Assembly: GCF_029211225.1 (NCBI RefSeq)
Contig: NZ_JARGEM010000005.1
Coordinates: 1-64,000 of the forward strand
Length of the DNA: 64,000 nt
Source of the DNA: Antiquaquibacter metalliresistens
Lineage (GTDB): Bacteria > Actinomycetota > Actinomycetes > Actinomycetales > Microbacteriaceae
Reading direction: 5' to 3'
Position 1 is the first letter of the stretch. Every line of letters starts with the position of its first letter. Positions 10,050-17,326 of this stretch are shown one piece after another. The notes under the pieces were generated by a model that saw nothing but the letters and a program-made list of their open reading frames with translations, was not told where the DNA came from and did no database searches. The position numbers and the translations under genes are program-made.

Positions 10050-10756
10050 GGATCGTCGTCGGCATGGGTGGCGCTGAACTCCTCGACGCCGAGCAGGTGC
10101 ACGGACATCCGGATGCGCGCTCGCTCCGGGTCGCGCCGGCGCAGCTCGATGAGGATCGCCTGGTGCTCCGCCTGGGTGGCGGCGACCGCGCCGCGATCGC
10201 TGATCGCGCGCCACAGCCTGGCGCGGAACGTGCGGCCCACGAGCGTGTCGATGATGGCGGCGAGCGGCGGATTGCCACTGGCCCTGGCGATGATGCGGTG
10301 GAACTCGGTGTCGGCCCGGATGAAGGCCTCGACATCGTCTTCCGACCCTTCTGCCGCGATGAGCACGCGGTCGAGCTCGTCCAGTTCCTCCTCCGTGAGG
10401 CGAACGGCGGCGCGCGCGGCGCTCTCGCTCTCGAGCACGCGGCGCACCGCGAGCAGATCGCTCGCGTGCGCGGGCTGTTGCAGGTCGGCCAGAAAACTCA
10501 GCGGACTCAGCAGCGTGCGCGGATCGAGCGCGGTCACGTACGTGCCGTCGCCCTGGCGCGTCTCCAGCACGCCGAGCGTGGCCAGCGCCCGCACGCCCTC
10601 CCGCAGCGAGCCGCGCGAGACGCCGAGCTGGGCGGCGAGGTCCTTCTCGATCGGCAGCCGCGATCCGGGCTGCAACCGGCCGCTGGTGAGCAGATCTTTG
10701 ATGCCCTGGATCACGACGTCCGTCTGCGAGCGCGCGGGCGGAACGGCATCGGTCAT
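10031..10756 (-). CDS. FadR-subfamily GntR regulator of the fucose genes
   Basis: A 241-residue transcription factor with an N-terminal winged helix (about residues 12-75, with [18 protein letters not shown]) and a C-terminal FCD ligand domain with the [11 protein letters not shown] histidine region. It sits inside the fucose cluster facing the other way, so it very probably represses that cluster and releases on a pathway intermediate (inference). It has a leaderless promoter (TATGAT), and a good operator lies just upstream of that hexamer, predicting autoregulation. Its 3' end overlaps the dehydratase gene. Confidence 0.88.
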   Translation of the reverse strand: MTDAVPPARSQTDVVIQGIKDLLTSGRLQPGSRLPIEKDLAAQLGVSRGSLREGVRALATLGVLETRQGDGTYVTALDPRTLLSPLSFLADLQQPAHASDLLAVRRVLESESAARAAVRLTEEELDELDRVLIAAEGSEDDVEAFIRADTEFHRIIARASGNPPLAAIIDTLVGRTFRARLWRAISDRGAVAATQAEHQAILIELRRRDPERARIRMSVHLLGVEEFSATHADDDPYRDAQ

Positions 10757-10768
10757 CTGGTCATCATA
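10757..10768 (-). promoter_or_regulatory. Leaderless -10 element of the GntR regulator
   Basis: On the minus strand TATGAT (plus-strand 10763-10768) is followed by six bases and the ATG of the regulator at 10756. It is one of the best -10 hexamers in the window. Confidence 0.55.
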
Positions 10769-10781
10769 GGCTTCACGGGCG

Positions 10782-10796
10782 AATGGTCTGACGAAA
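10782..10796. promoter_or_regulatory. Predicted GntR/FadR-type operator of the fucose cluster
   Basis: AATGGTCTGACGAAA contains TGGTCTGACGA, which matches the TNGTNNNACNA pattern of FadR-subfamily operators. It lies 11 bases before the lactonase start and 13 bases from the regulator's TATGAT, where a bound repressor could block both divergent units. Confidence 0.5.
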
Positions 10797-10806
10797 GCGG
10801 GGCGGC

Positions 10807-11688
10807 GTGATCATCGACGCACATCTTCACTCCTGGCGGCTCGGTTCGGGCGTGTACGCCTGGCCCGACGAGACGGTGGAGCCGATCCATCGCGACCTCG
10901 GTGTCGCCGATGCCCAGCCCGAGCTCGACCGCGCGGGGGTCACCGGTGTCGTGCTCGTGCAGGCCGCAGACCATGCCGCGGACACGAGGGCGATGCTCGC
11001 CGAGGGCGACGCCCACCCGCGGGTCGTGGGCGTGGTCGGCTGGGTGCCGCTCGACGACGCCCCGACCGCCGTGGCTGCGCTGGACGATCTGGCGGGCGAC
11101 GATCGCCTGGTCGGGGTGCGCAGCCTCATCCACACCTATTCGGACCCGAACTGGATCGTCGGCGACGCCGTGCGCGACGGACTGTCGGTGCTGGAGCAGC
11201 GCGATCTCAGCTACGACTTCGTATCGGCCGATCCTGCGGCGCTCAGCCATGTCCCGGTGCTGGGGGAGCGGCATTCACGATTGCGCATCGTGATCGATCA
11301 CCTCGGCGAGCCGCCCGTCGGCGGCAGCGAGTCCGATCGCGCGCACTGGCGTGCCCTGTTGGCGGATGCCGCGGCCAACCCCCTGGTCTCCGCCAAGCTC
11401 TCCGGCCTCTACGCGAGCACGGGCGAGCTGGACTCCTGGACCCGCGCGCAGGTGCTGCCCTTCGTGGCCGACGCCCTGGAACTGTTCGGGCCCGAGCGGC
11501 TGATGTACGGCGGTGACTGGCCGGTGTCGATCCTGGCCGGCGGCTATGCGCGCACCTGGCAGGCGATCACCTCGATCGTCGACGAGCTGGCGCCGCAGCA
11601 CCGCGACGCGATCCTCGGCGGCAACGCCGCCGAGCTGTACCGGCTGAGTCCGCAGCGCCTGGCGCTCGCGGGGAAGGAGCAACCGTGA
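10807..11688 (+). CDS. Amidohydrolase-family sugar lactonase, probable L-fuconolactonase
   Basis: It should hydrolyse L-fuconolactone to L-fuconate. The 293-residue protein starts with the metal-binding motif IDAHLHSW, has an IVIDHLGEP strand with His and Asp, and ends with the barrel aspartate in LMYGGDWPVS. This is the pattern of COG3618 lactonases (pyrone-dicarboxylate lactonase type). The GTG start at 10807 has no strong ribosome site, and the predicted operator is immediately upstream. The stop overlaps the next GTG. First gene of the four-gene operon 10807-13593. Confidence 0.85.
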   Translation: MIIDAHLHSWRLGSGVYAWPDETVEPIHRDLGVADAQPELDRAGVTGVVLVQAADHAADTRAMLAEGDAHPRVVGVVGWVPLDDAPTAVAALDDLAGDDRLVGVRSLIHTYSDPNWIVGDAVRDGLSVLEQRDLSYDFVSADPAALSHVPVLGERHSRLRIVIDHLGEPPVGGSESDRAHWRALLADAAANPLVSAKLSGLYASTGELDSWTRAQVLPFVADALELFGPERLMYGGDWPVSILAGGYARTWQAITSIVDELAPQHRDAILGGNAAELYRLSPQRLALAGKEQP

Positions 11689-12524
11689 GTTTCGCAAGGC
11701 TGGGTGAGGCAGGGTCGGAGATTCCCGTGCTGTGGCGGGACGGGGTCGCCCACGACCTGCGCCCGCTCACGGCCGATATCGATGGTGCGTTCCTGGCGTC
11801 GGACGGCATCGCTCGGGCGCGGGCGGCGGACCTGCCGGTGCTCGAGGGCGCGGACTCGCTGAGGGTGGGTGCGCCGATCGCGCGCCCGGGCAAGATCGTC
11901 TGCATCGGGCTGAACTACCGCGACCATGCGGCGGAGACCGGCGCGGCGATCCCTGCCGAACCGGTGGTGTTCCTCAAGGACCCGTCGACGATGATCGGTC
12001 CCTTCGATGACGTCTCCATCCCACGCCAGTCGGTCAAGACCGACTGGGAGGTCGAGCTCGGTGTGGTGATCGGGCGCACGGCGCGCTACCTCGACGCCCC
12101 GGACGAGGCGGATGCGGTGATCGCGGGCTACGCGCTGTCGCACGACGTGTCGGAACGGGAGTTCCAGCTGGAGCGCAGCGGGCAGTGGGATCTGGGCAAG
12201 AGCTGCGAGACCTTCAACCCGTTCGGCCCGCTGCTCGTCCCCGCCGACGAGGTGGCCGATCCGCAGAACCTGGGCATGCGCCTGTGGGTGAACGGCCTGC
12301 AGCGGCAGCACGGCACGAGCGCCGACATGATCTTCGACGTGCGCCATGTGATCTGGTATCTGTCGCAGTTCATGGCGCTGCGCCCCGGTGACGTCATCAA
12401 CACCGGCACCCCCGCCGGTGTCGCTCTCGGGCTGCCGGGCAATCCCTACCTGCGCGCCGGCGATGTGGTCGAGCTCGAGATCGACGGTCTCGGCCGCGCG
12501 GCGCAGAGGCTGGTGCAGGCATGA
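11685..12524 (+). CDS. Fumarylacetoacetase-fold hydrolase, probable 2,4-diketo-3-deoxy-L-fuconate hydrolase
   Basis: It probably cleaves 2,4-diketo-3-deoxy-L-fuconate into pyruvate and L-lactate, the last step of the pathway. The 279 residues show an N-terminal FAH extension, IVCIGLNYRDHAAETG, VVFLKDPSTMIGP, the metal ligand region DWEVELGVVIGR and the C-terminal NTGTPAGVALG. Such proteins are often named ureidoglycolate lyase or acylpyruvase; the neighbours decide for the diketo-fuconate role. Overlaps upstream (GTGA) and downstream (ATGA) indicate one polycistronic message. Confidence 0.85.
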   Translation: MSFARLGEAGSEIPVLWRDGVAHDLRPLTADIDGAFLASDGIARARAADLPVLEGADSLRVGAPIARPGKIVCIGLNYRDHAAETGAAIPAEPVVFLKDPSTMIGPFDDVSIPRQSVKTDWEVELGVVIGRTARYLDAPDEADAVIAGYALSHDVSEREFQLERSGQWDLGKSCETFNPFGPLLVPADEVADPQNLGMRLWVNGLQRQHGTSADMIFDVRHVIWYLSQFMALRPGDVINTGTPAGVALGLPGNPYLRAGDVVELEIDGLGRAAQRLVQA

Positions 12525-13273
12525 GCGGCGAGTTCGACGGACTGGTCGCGGTCGTGACCGGTGGCGCCTCCGGCATCGGCCTTGCGACGGCGAAGGCGTT
12601 CGCCGCGGGCGGCGCGAGCGTGGCGGTGCTCGATCTGCGCCCGGAAGGGCTGCCCGACGGCCTCGCCGGCTTCGTGGCCGACGTCGCGGACCGGGCGTCG
12701 GTGGATGCCGCGGTCGCGTCGGTCGCGGACCGCTTCGGCCGCATCGACATCGTCGTCAACAACGCCGGGATCAGTGCCATCGGTACGGTCGAGGAGGTGC
12801 CCGACGCCGACTGGGCGCGCGTGCTCGACATCAATGTCACCGGCATGGCACGGGTCACCGCGTCGACGCTGCCGCATCTGCGTCGATCGCCGCACCCGGC
12901 GGTGGTGAACGTGTGCTCCATCGCGGCGCTCAACGGACTGCCGCGGCGCGCGCTCTATGGGGCGTCGAAGGGCGCGGTGCTCGCGCTCACCTACGCGATG
13001 GCGGTCGACCACGTGCACGACGGCATCCGGGTGAACGCGGTCAGTCCCGGCACCGTCTTCACCCCGTTCGTCGAGAACTTCCTCAAGCAGTACGACGACC
13101 CGGTGGCCGAGCGCGCCGCCCTCGACAGCCGCCAGGCCACCGGCCGCATGGTGACGCCGGAGGAGGTCGCCGGTGCCATCCTGTATCTGGCGAGCCCGGC
13201 ATCCGGGTCGACCACCGGCACCGCGTTGGAGGTCGACGGCGGTGTCACGCACCTGAGAGCGAGGACGTCATGA
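12521..13273 (+). CDS. Short-chain dehydrogenase, probable 2-keto-3-deoxy-L-fuconate dehydrogenase
   Basis: A classical SDR of 250 residues that would oxidise 2-keto-3-deoxy-L-fuconate at C4 with NAD+. It has the Rossmann motif TGGASGIG at about 12-19, NNAGIS, the catalytic serine region VNVCSIAALNG, and the Y-x-x-x-K pair in RALYGASKGAV. The DLRPE acidic end of beta-2 suggests NAD+ rather than NADP+ (inference). It shares four bases with each neighbour, so the whole operon is translationally coupled. Confidence 0.87.
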   Translation: MSGEFDGLVAVVTGGASGIGLATAKAFAAGGASVAVLDLRPEGLPDGLAGFVADVADRASVDAAVASVADRFGRIDIVVNNAGISAIGTVEEVPDADWARVLDINVTGMARVTASTLPHLRRSPHPAVVNVCSIAALNGLPRRALYGASKGAVLALTYAMAVDHVHDGIRVNAVSPGTVFTPFVENFLKQYDDPVAERAALDSRQATGRMVTPEEVAGAILYLASPASGSTTGTALEVDGGVTHLRARTS

Positions 13274-13593
13274 AGCGCGTCGCGTCGGTGATCGGTCTGC
13301 CCCCGGAGCACCGCGAGGAATACGAGCGGTATCACGCGGCGGTGTGGCCGACCGTGCTGCAACGACTGACCCTGAGCAACATCCACAACTATTCGATCTT
13401 CCGGCACGGCGACCTGTTGTTCTCGTACTTCGAATACACGGGCGACGACTACGAGGCCGACATGGCCGCGATGGCGGCCGATCCCGAGACGCAGCGCTGG
13501 TGGTCGGTGCAGGAGCCGCTGCAGCGTCCGCTGGAGGATCGTGCACCCGGCCAGTGGTGGAAAGAGCTGCCGGAGATCTTCCACCACGACTGA
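13270..13593 (+). CDS. L-rhamnose/L-fucose mutarotase family protein
   Basis: A 107-residue alpha/beta-barrel protein of the DUF718/RhaM-like family, with HREEYERYHAAVWPTV near the start, the NYSIFRHGDLLFSYFEY strands, and EPLQRPLEDRAPGQWW near the end. These enzymes interconvert alpha and beta anomers of deoxysugars, supplying the dehydrogenase with its preferred anomer. It is the last gene of the fucose operon and overlaps the SDR gene by four bases. The 50 bases before convergent gnd show no clear terminator. Confidence 0.85.
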   Translation: MKRVASVIGLPPEHREEYERYHAAVWPTVLQRLTLSNIHNYSIFRHGDLLFSYFEYTGDDYEADMAAMAADPETQRWWSVQEPLQRPLEDRAPGQWWKELPEIFHHD

Positions 13594-13643
13594 CGCCGCC
13601 CGCTCGCGCCGTTCGCGTTCGCGACCGACGGTCGTGCGGGTGC

Positions 13644-15089
13644 TCAGTGGCTGTCGACTGCCTCGATCTCGGTGCGGTCTCCCGACCACAGGGTGTGGAA
13701 CGTGCCATCCAGATCGACGCGCTTGTAGGTGTGCGCCCCGAAGAAGTCGCGCTGTCCCTGCACCAGTGCGGCGGGCAGCCGGTCGGCGCGCAGCCCGTCG
13801 TAATAGGCCAGCGACGAGGCGAACGCGGGGGCCGGGATGCCGGCGTGCGCGGCGTCCGCGACGACGTTGCGCCAGGCATCCTGCGACTTCGCCATCACGT
13901 CGACGAAGAACGGGGCGGTCACGAGCGCGTCGAGACCCGGGTTCTCGGCGTACGCCTCGGTGATGCGGTTGAGGAAGCGCGCGCGGATGATGCAGCCGCC
14001 GCGCCAGATCTTGGCGATCTCGCCCTTCTTGATGTCCCAGCCGTACTGCTCGGCGCCCGCGACGATCGCGTCGAAGCCCTGCGAGTAGGCGATGACCTTC
14101 GAGGCGTAGAGCGCCAGTCGCACGCCCTCGATGAACTTCTCGGCGTCGGCCGGGTGCCAGGCGTTCTCGTCGGGGCCCGGCAGGGATGCCGCGGCAGCAC
14201 GCTGCGCCGGCTTCGAGCTCAACGACCGCGCGAACACCGCCTCCGCGATTCCGGAGACCGGCACACCGAGGTCGAGCGCGGTCTGCACGGTCCATGCGCC
14301 CGTGCCCTTCGCGCCGGCCTGGTCGAGGATCACGTCGACGAGGGGCTTGCCGGTCTTGGCGTCGACCTGCCGCAGCACCTCTGCGGTGATCTCGATGAGG
14401 TAGCTCTCGAGCTCGCCCTTGTTCCACTCGGCGAAGATGTCCGCGATCTCGGCCGGCGTCTTGCCGGTGCCGCGACGGATGAGGTCGTAGGCCTCGGCGA
14501 TGAGCTGCATGTCGGCGTACTCGATGCCGTTGTGGATCATCTTGACGAAGTGTCCGGCGCCGTCGTGTCCGACGTGCGTGACACAGGGCTCGCCCTCGGC
14601 GACGGCGGCGATCGACTTGAGGATCGGGCCGAGCGTCACCCACGACTCATCCGAGCCGCCGGGCATGATCGAGGGGCCGTGCAGCGCGCCCTCCTCACCG
14701 CCGGAGATGCCGGCGCCGACGAAGTTGATGCCGGTCTCGCGCACCGCCTTCTCGCGGCGGATCGTGTCGGTGAACAGGGCGTTGCCGCCGTCGACGATGA
14801 TGTCGCCGGGCTCGAACACCTTCACGAGCTCGTCGATCACGGCGTCGGTGCCCTTGCCGGCCTGCACCATGATGAGCGCGGCGCGCGGCTTCGACAGCGA
14901 GTCGGCGAACTCCTGGTAGGTCTTGGCGGGCACGAATCCGGCTTCGGGATGCTCGTCGAGCAGGGTCTGCGTGCGCTCGTAGGTGCGGTTGAAGATCGCC
15001 ACCGTGTTGCCTTCGCGGCTGGCGAGGTTGCGGGCGAGGTTGCTGCCCATCACCGCGAGTCCGACAACGCCGATGTTCGCCTGTGCCAC
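13644..15089 (-). CDS. gnd: 6-phosphogluconate dehydrogenase (decarboxylating)
   Basis: It oxidatively decarboxylates 6-phosphogluconate to ribulose-5-phosphate with NADP+ in the pentose phosphate pathway. The 481-residue length is that of the full-size family. Visible motifs are NIGVVGLAVMGSNLARN at residues 5-21, FNRT, the GGNALF strand, the signature GISGGEEGALHGPSIMPGG, and KMIHNGIEYADMQLIAEAY. I chose the GTG at 15089 because AAGGAGAAG lies just upstream; the frame runs further but is not conserved-looking. It is divergent from gluconokinase, which supplies its substrate, with 84 bases between them. Confidence 0.95.
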   Translation of the reverse strand: MAQANIGVVGLAVMGSNLARNLASREGNTVAIFNRTYERTQTLLDEHPEAGFVPAKTYQEFADSLSKPRAALIMVQAGKGTDAVIDELVKVFEPGDIIVDGGNALFTDTIRREKAVRETGINFVGAGISGGEEGALHGPSIMPGGSDESWVTLGPILKSIAAVAEGEPCVTHVGHDGAGHFVKMIHNGIEYADMQLIAEAYDLIRRGTGKTPAEIADIFAEWNKGELESYLIEITAEVLRQVDAKTGKPLVDVILDQAGAKGTGAWTVQTALDLGVPVSGIAEAVFARSLSSKPAQRAAAASLPGPDENAWHPADAEKFIEGVRLALYASKVIAYSQGFDAIVAGAEQYGWDIKKGEIAKIWRGGCIIRARFLNRITEAYAENPGLDALVTAPFFVDVMAKSQDAWRNVVADAAHAGIPAPAFASSLAYYDGLRADRLPAALVQGQRDFFGAHTYKRVDLDGTFHTLWSGDRTEIEAVDSH

Positions 15090-15161
15090 GTCTCTCTTCT
15101 CCTTGGGTCGTCCGGTGGTCGTGCAGCGCAGTTGGCGCGTGCCGAGACCACACAAGGCTAG

Positions 15162-15173
15162 TACCGTGATCGG
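15162..15173 (+). promoter_or_regulatory. Leaderless -10 element of gntK
   Basis: TACCGT at 15162-15167, six bases, then ATG at 15174. No Shine-Dalgarno sequence is visible. Confidence 0.45.
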
Positions 15174-15671
15174 ATGCCCACCCTGCCGCTCATCGTCGTC
15201 ATGGGCCCGAGCGGCTCCGGCAAGTCCACGATCGGCGCCGCGCTCGCCGCCGAGCTCGGCGTGCCCTTCATGGATGCCGACGACCTGCACCCCGCCTCCA
15301 ACGTCGCGAAGATGGCGGCGGGGCAGCCCCTCGACGACGACGACCGGTGGCCGTGGCTGCGGCTGGTCGGGGAAGCGCTGGCCGCGGCATCCGACACCGG
15401 ACTCGTGATGGCGTGTTCCGCGTTGCGTCGCCGCTATCGCGATGCGATCGTCGCGGAGGCGCCGGGCACCGTCTTCGTGGAGCTGCACGGCACTCGGGCG
15501 CTGCTCGCTGAGCGCATGGGCGCGCGCGAGGGGCACTTCATGCCGTCGTCGCTGCTCGACTCGCAACTCGCGACGCTCGAGTCGCTCGGCGACGACGAGC
15601 GCGGCGTGCGTGTCGATGTCTCGGGCACGGTGCCCGAGATCGTCGCGGACGTGATCGCGCGCGTGCGCTAG
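15174..15671 (+). CDS. gntK: Gluconokinase
   Basis: It phosphorylates gluconate to 6-phosphogluconate with ATP. The 165 residues are typical of the GntK/Idn type: Walker A GPSGSGKST at about 11-19, DADDLHP, GQPLDDDDRWPWL, and ACSALRRRYRD. Divergent placement next to gnd suggests joint use of gluconate, although no gluconate permease is in view. The TAG stop region merges into the possible promoter of rplY (TAGACT at 15669-15674). Confidence 0.93.
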   Translation: MPTLPLIVVMGPSGSGKSTIGAALAAELGVPFMDADDLHPASNVAKMAAGQPLDDDDRWPWLRLVGEALAAASDTGLVMACSALRRRYRDAIVAEAPGTVFVELHGTRALLAERMGAREGHFMPSSLLDSQLATLESLGDDERGVRVDVSGTVPEIVADVIARVR

Positions 15672-15695
15672 ACTTGCGCACTGAACTTCGGCGAG

Positions 15696-15710
15696 GGATG
15701 CGAAGCATCC
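15696..15710 (+). other. Short hairpin in the rplY leader
   Basis: GGATGC-GAA-GCATCC is a perfect six-base stem with a three-base loop. It lies 76 bases before the rplY start and downstream of a possible -10 (TAGACT at 15669-15674), so it would be near the 5' end of the rplY transcript. It could be a leader structure; there is no U-tract. Confidence 0.35.
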
Positions 15711-15786
15711 GTTATCGACGCGGTGGGTAAGTCCCCGTGTGTTCGAACTGAAACCACTATCCGGGCTCTGCCCACTGGAGAAGATC

Positions 15787-16419
15787 ATGGCTGACATCAG
15801 CAGCAACCACCTCGTGACCGAGATCCGCGACAACTTCGGCAAGGGCGCGGCCCGCAAGATCCGCGCGCTCGGCAAGATCCCCGCGGTCATCTACGGGCAC
15901 GGCTCCGAGCCGCAGCACGTCACGCTGCCGGGTCACGAGACCTCGCTCATCCTGCGCAAGTCGAACCAGGTGCTCGAGCTCGACATCCAGGGCAAGGTGC
16001 AGCTCGCGCTGGTCAAGGACGTGCAGAAGGACCCGGTGCGCCAGATCATCGAGCACATCGACCTCATCGTCGTGCGCAAGGGCGAGAAGGTCACCGTCGA
16101 CGTGCCCGTGCACATCGAGGGCGAGCCGGTCTCCGGCACGAGCATCAACCAGGACGCCAACACGATCTCGCTCGAGGTCGAGGCCACGCACATCCCCGAG
16201 AACATCGTCGTGTCCGTCGAGGGCCTCGGCGAGGGCTCGCACATCCTCGCCGGCGACGTGAAGCTGCCCACGGGCGCGACGCTCATCACCGACCCCGAGA
16301 CGCTCATCGTCGGCATCACCGGTGAGACCGCTCAGGATCTGGGCGAGGAGACCGAGTCGGCCGAGGAGGGCGCCGCCGAGGAGTCCGCCGCCGAGGCTGC
16401 CACCGAGGGCGCCGAGTAG
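15787..16419 (+). CDS. rplY: 50S ribosomal protein L25, long Ctc form
   Basis: A 5S-rRNA-binding ribosomal protein. The 210 residues comprise the L25 domain (about 1-95, with RDNFGKGAARKIRALGKIP and VIYGHG) and the C-terminal TL5/Ctc beta domain, with an acidic Glu/Ala-rich tail. I chose the ATG at 15787 (MADISSNH), which has GGAGA seven bases upstream; the longer frame to 15739 has no support. pth follows after 15 bases, the usual actinobacterial pairing. Confidence 0.95.
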   Translation: MADISSNHLVTEIRDNFGKGAARKIRALGKIPAVIYGHGSEPQHVTLPGHETSLILRKSNQVLELDIQGKVQLALVKDVQKDPVRQIIEHIDLIVVRKGEKVTVDVPVHIEGEPVSGTSINQDANTISLEVEATHIPENIVVSVEGLGEGSHILAGDVKLPTGATLITDPETLIVGITGETAQDLGEETESAEEGAAEESAAEAATEGAE

Positions 16420-16434
16420 CGCGACCTTCCGCAC

Positions 16435-17016
16435 GTGGACGATCAATGGCTCGTAGTCGGGCTCGGCAACCCCGGGTCCGGCTACGCAGGCAATCGTCAC
16501 AACGTGGGGCAGATGGCCCTCGCACAACTGGCCGATCGGGCATCCGCCACCTTCAAGCGGCACAAGGCGAACGCCTCGGTCGCCGAGGGGCGCAGCTACC
16601 CGGCCGGGCCGCGGCTCGTGCTCGCCAAGCCCGACAGCTTCATGAACCTCTCCGGCGGTCCTGTCGCAGCGCTCATGCGGTTCTACAAGATCGACCCATC
16701 GCACCTCATCGTGCTGCACGATGAGCTCGATATCCCGTTCGACACCGTGCGGCTCAAGCGTGGGGGCGGTCACGGCGGCCACAACGGCATCCGGGACATC
16801 ATGGCGGCGATCGGCACCGGTGACTTCACGCGGGTTCGGCTCGGCATCGGGCGGCCCCCTGGTCGCCAGAGCGCCGCGGACTTCGTGCTGCGCGATTTCT
16901 CCGGCGAGGAGCGCGAGGCGCTGCCGAACATGCTCGTGGATGCCGCGGACGCCGTCGAGCTCGTCGCCTCCGAGGGCCTCGAGGCCGCCCAGCTGAAGTT
17001 CCACTCCCCGCGCTGA
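16435..17016 (+). CDS. pth: Peptidyl-tRNA hydrolase
   Basis: It releases peptides from drop-off peptidyl-tRNA. The 193-residue protein has VVGLGNPGSGYAGNRHNVG (catalytic His in the RHNVG motif), KPDSFMNLSGG, LHDELDIPF and the GGGHGGHNGIRDI loop. The start is GTG at 16435 (MDDQWLVVGLG). It follows rplY closely and is followed by an unusual 310-base repeat-filled gap before mfd. Confidence 0.95.
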   Translation: MDDQWLVVGLGNPGSGYAGNRHNVGQMALAQLADRASATFKRHKANASVAEGRSYPAGPRLVLAKPDSFMNLSGGPVAALMRFYKIDPSHLIVLHDELDIPFDTVRLKRGGGHGGHNGIRDIMAAIGTGDFTRVRLGIGRPPGRQSAADFVLRDFSGEEREALPNMLVDAADAVELVASEGLEAAQLKFHSPR

Positions 17017-17062
17017 GCCCCCCTGGAGGCACATCCCGCTCGGCGGCGGGGGATCCTGCGCC

Positions 17063-17164
17063 GCGGCGGGGATACTGTGCCGTGGCGGGGATACTGTGCC
17101 GTGGCGGGAGGATTCCCGACTGTGGCGGGAGGAATCCCGACTGCGGCGGGAGGAATCCCGACTG

Positions 17165-17185
<21 letters not shown>
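17063..17185 (+). repeat. Tandem array of GC-rich hairpin units between pth and mfd
   Basis: Six consecutive units start with G(C/T)GGCGGG: two of 19 bases ending in ATACTGTGCC (17063-17100), three of 21 bases containing CGGGA-GGAA-TCCCG (17101-17163), each able to fold into a small hairpin, and one of 22 bases (17164-17185) that forms the arm of the large palindrome. A degenerate unit precedes them at about 17043-17062. The array looks non-coding. Confidence 0.8.
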
Positions 17186-17299
<114 letters not shown>

Positions 17300-17314
17300 G
17301 TCGGCGGCGCCGCG

Positions 17315-17326
17315 TAGACTTCTGCG
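17315..17326 (+). promoter_or_regulatory. Leaderless -10 element of mfd
   Basis: TAGACT at 17315-17320, six bases, then GTG at 17327. The microsatellite is immediately upstream. Confidence 0.5.
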
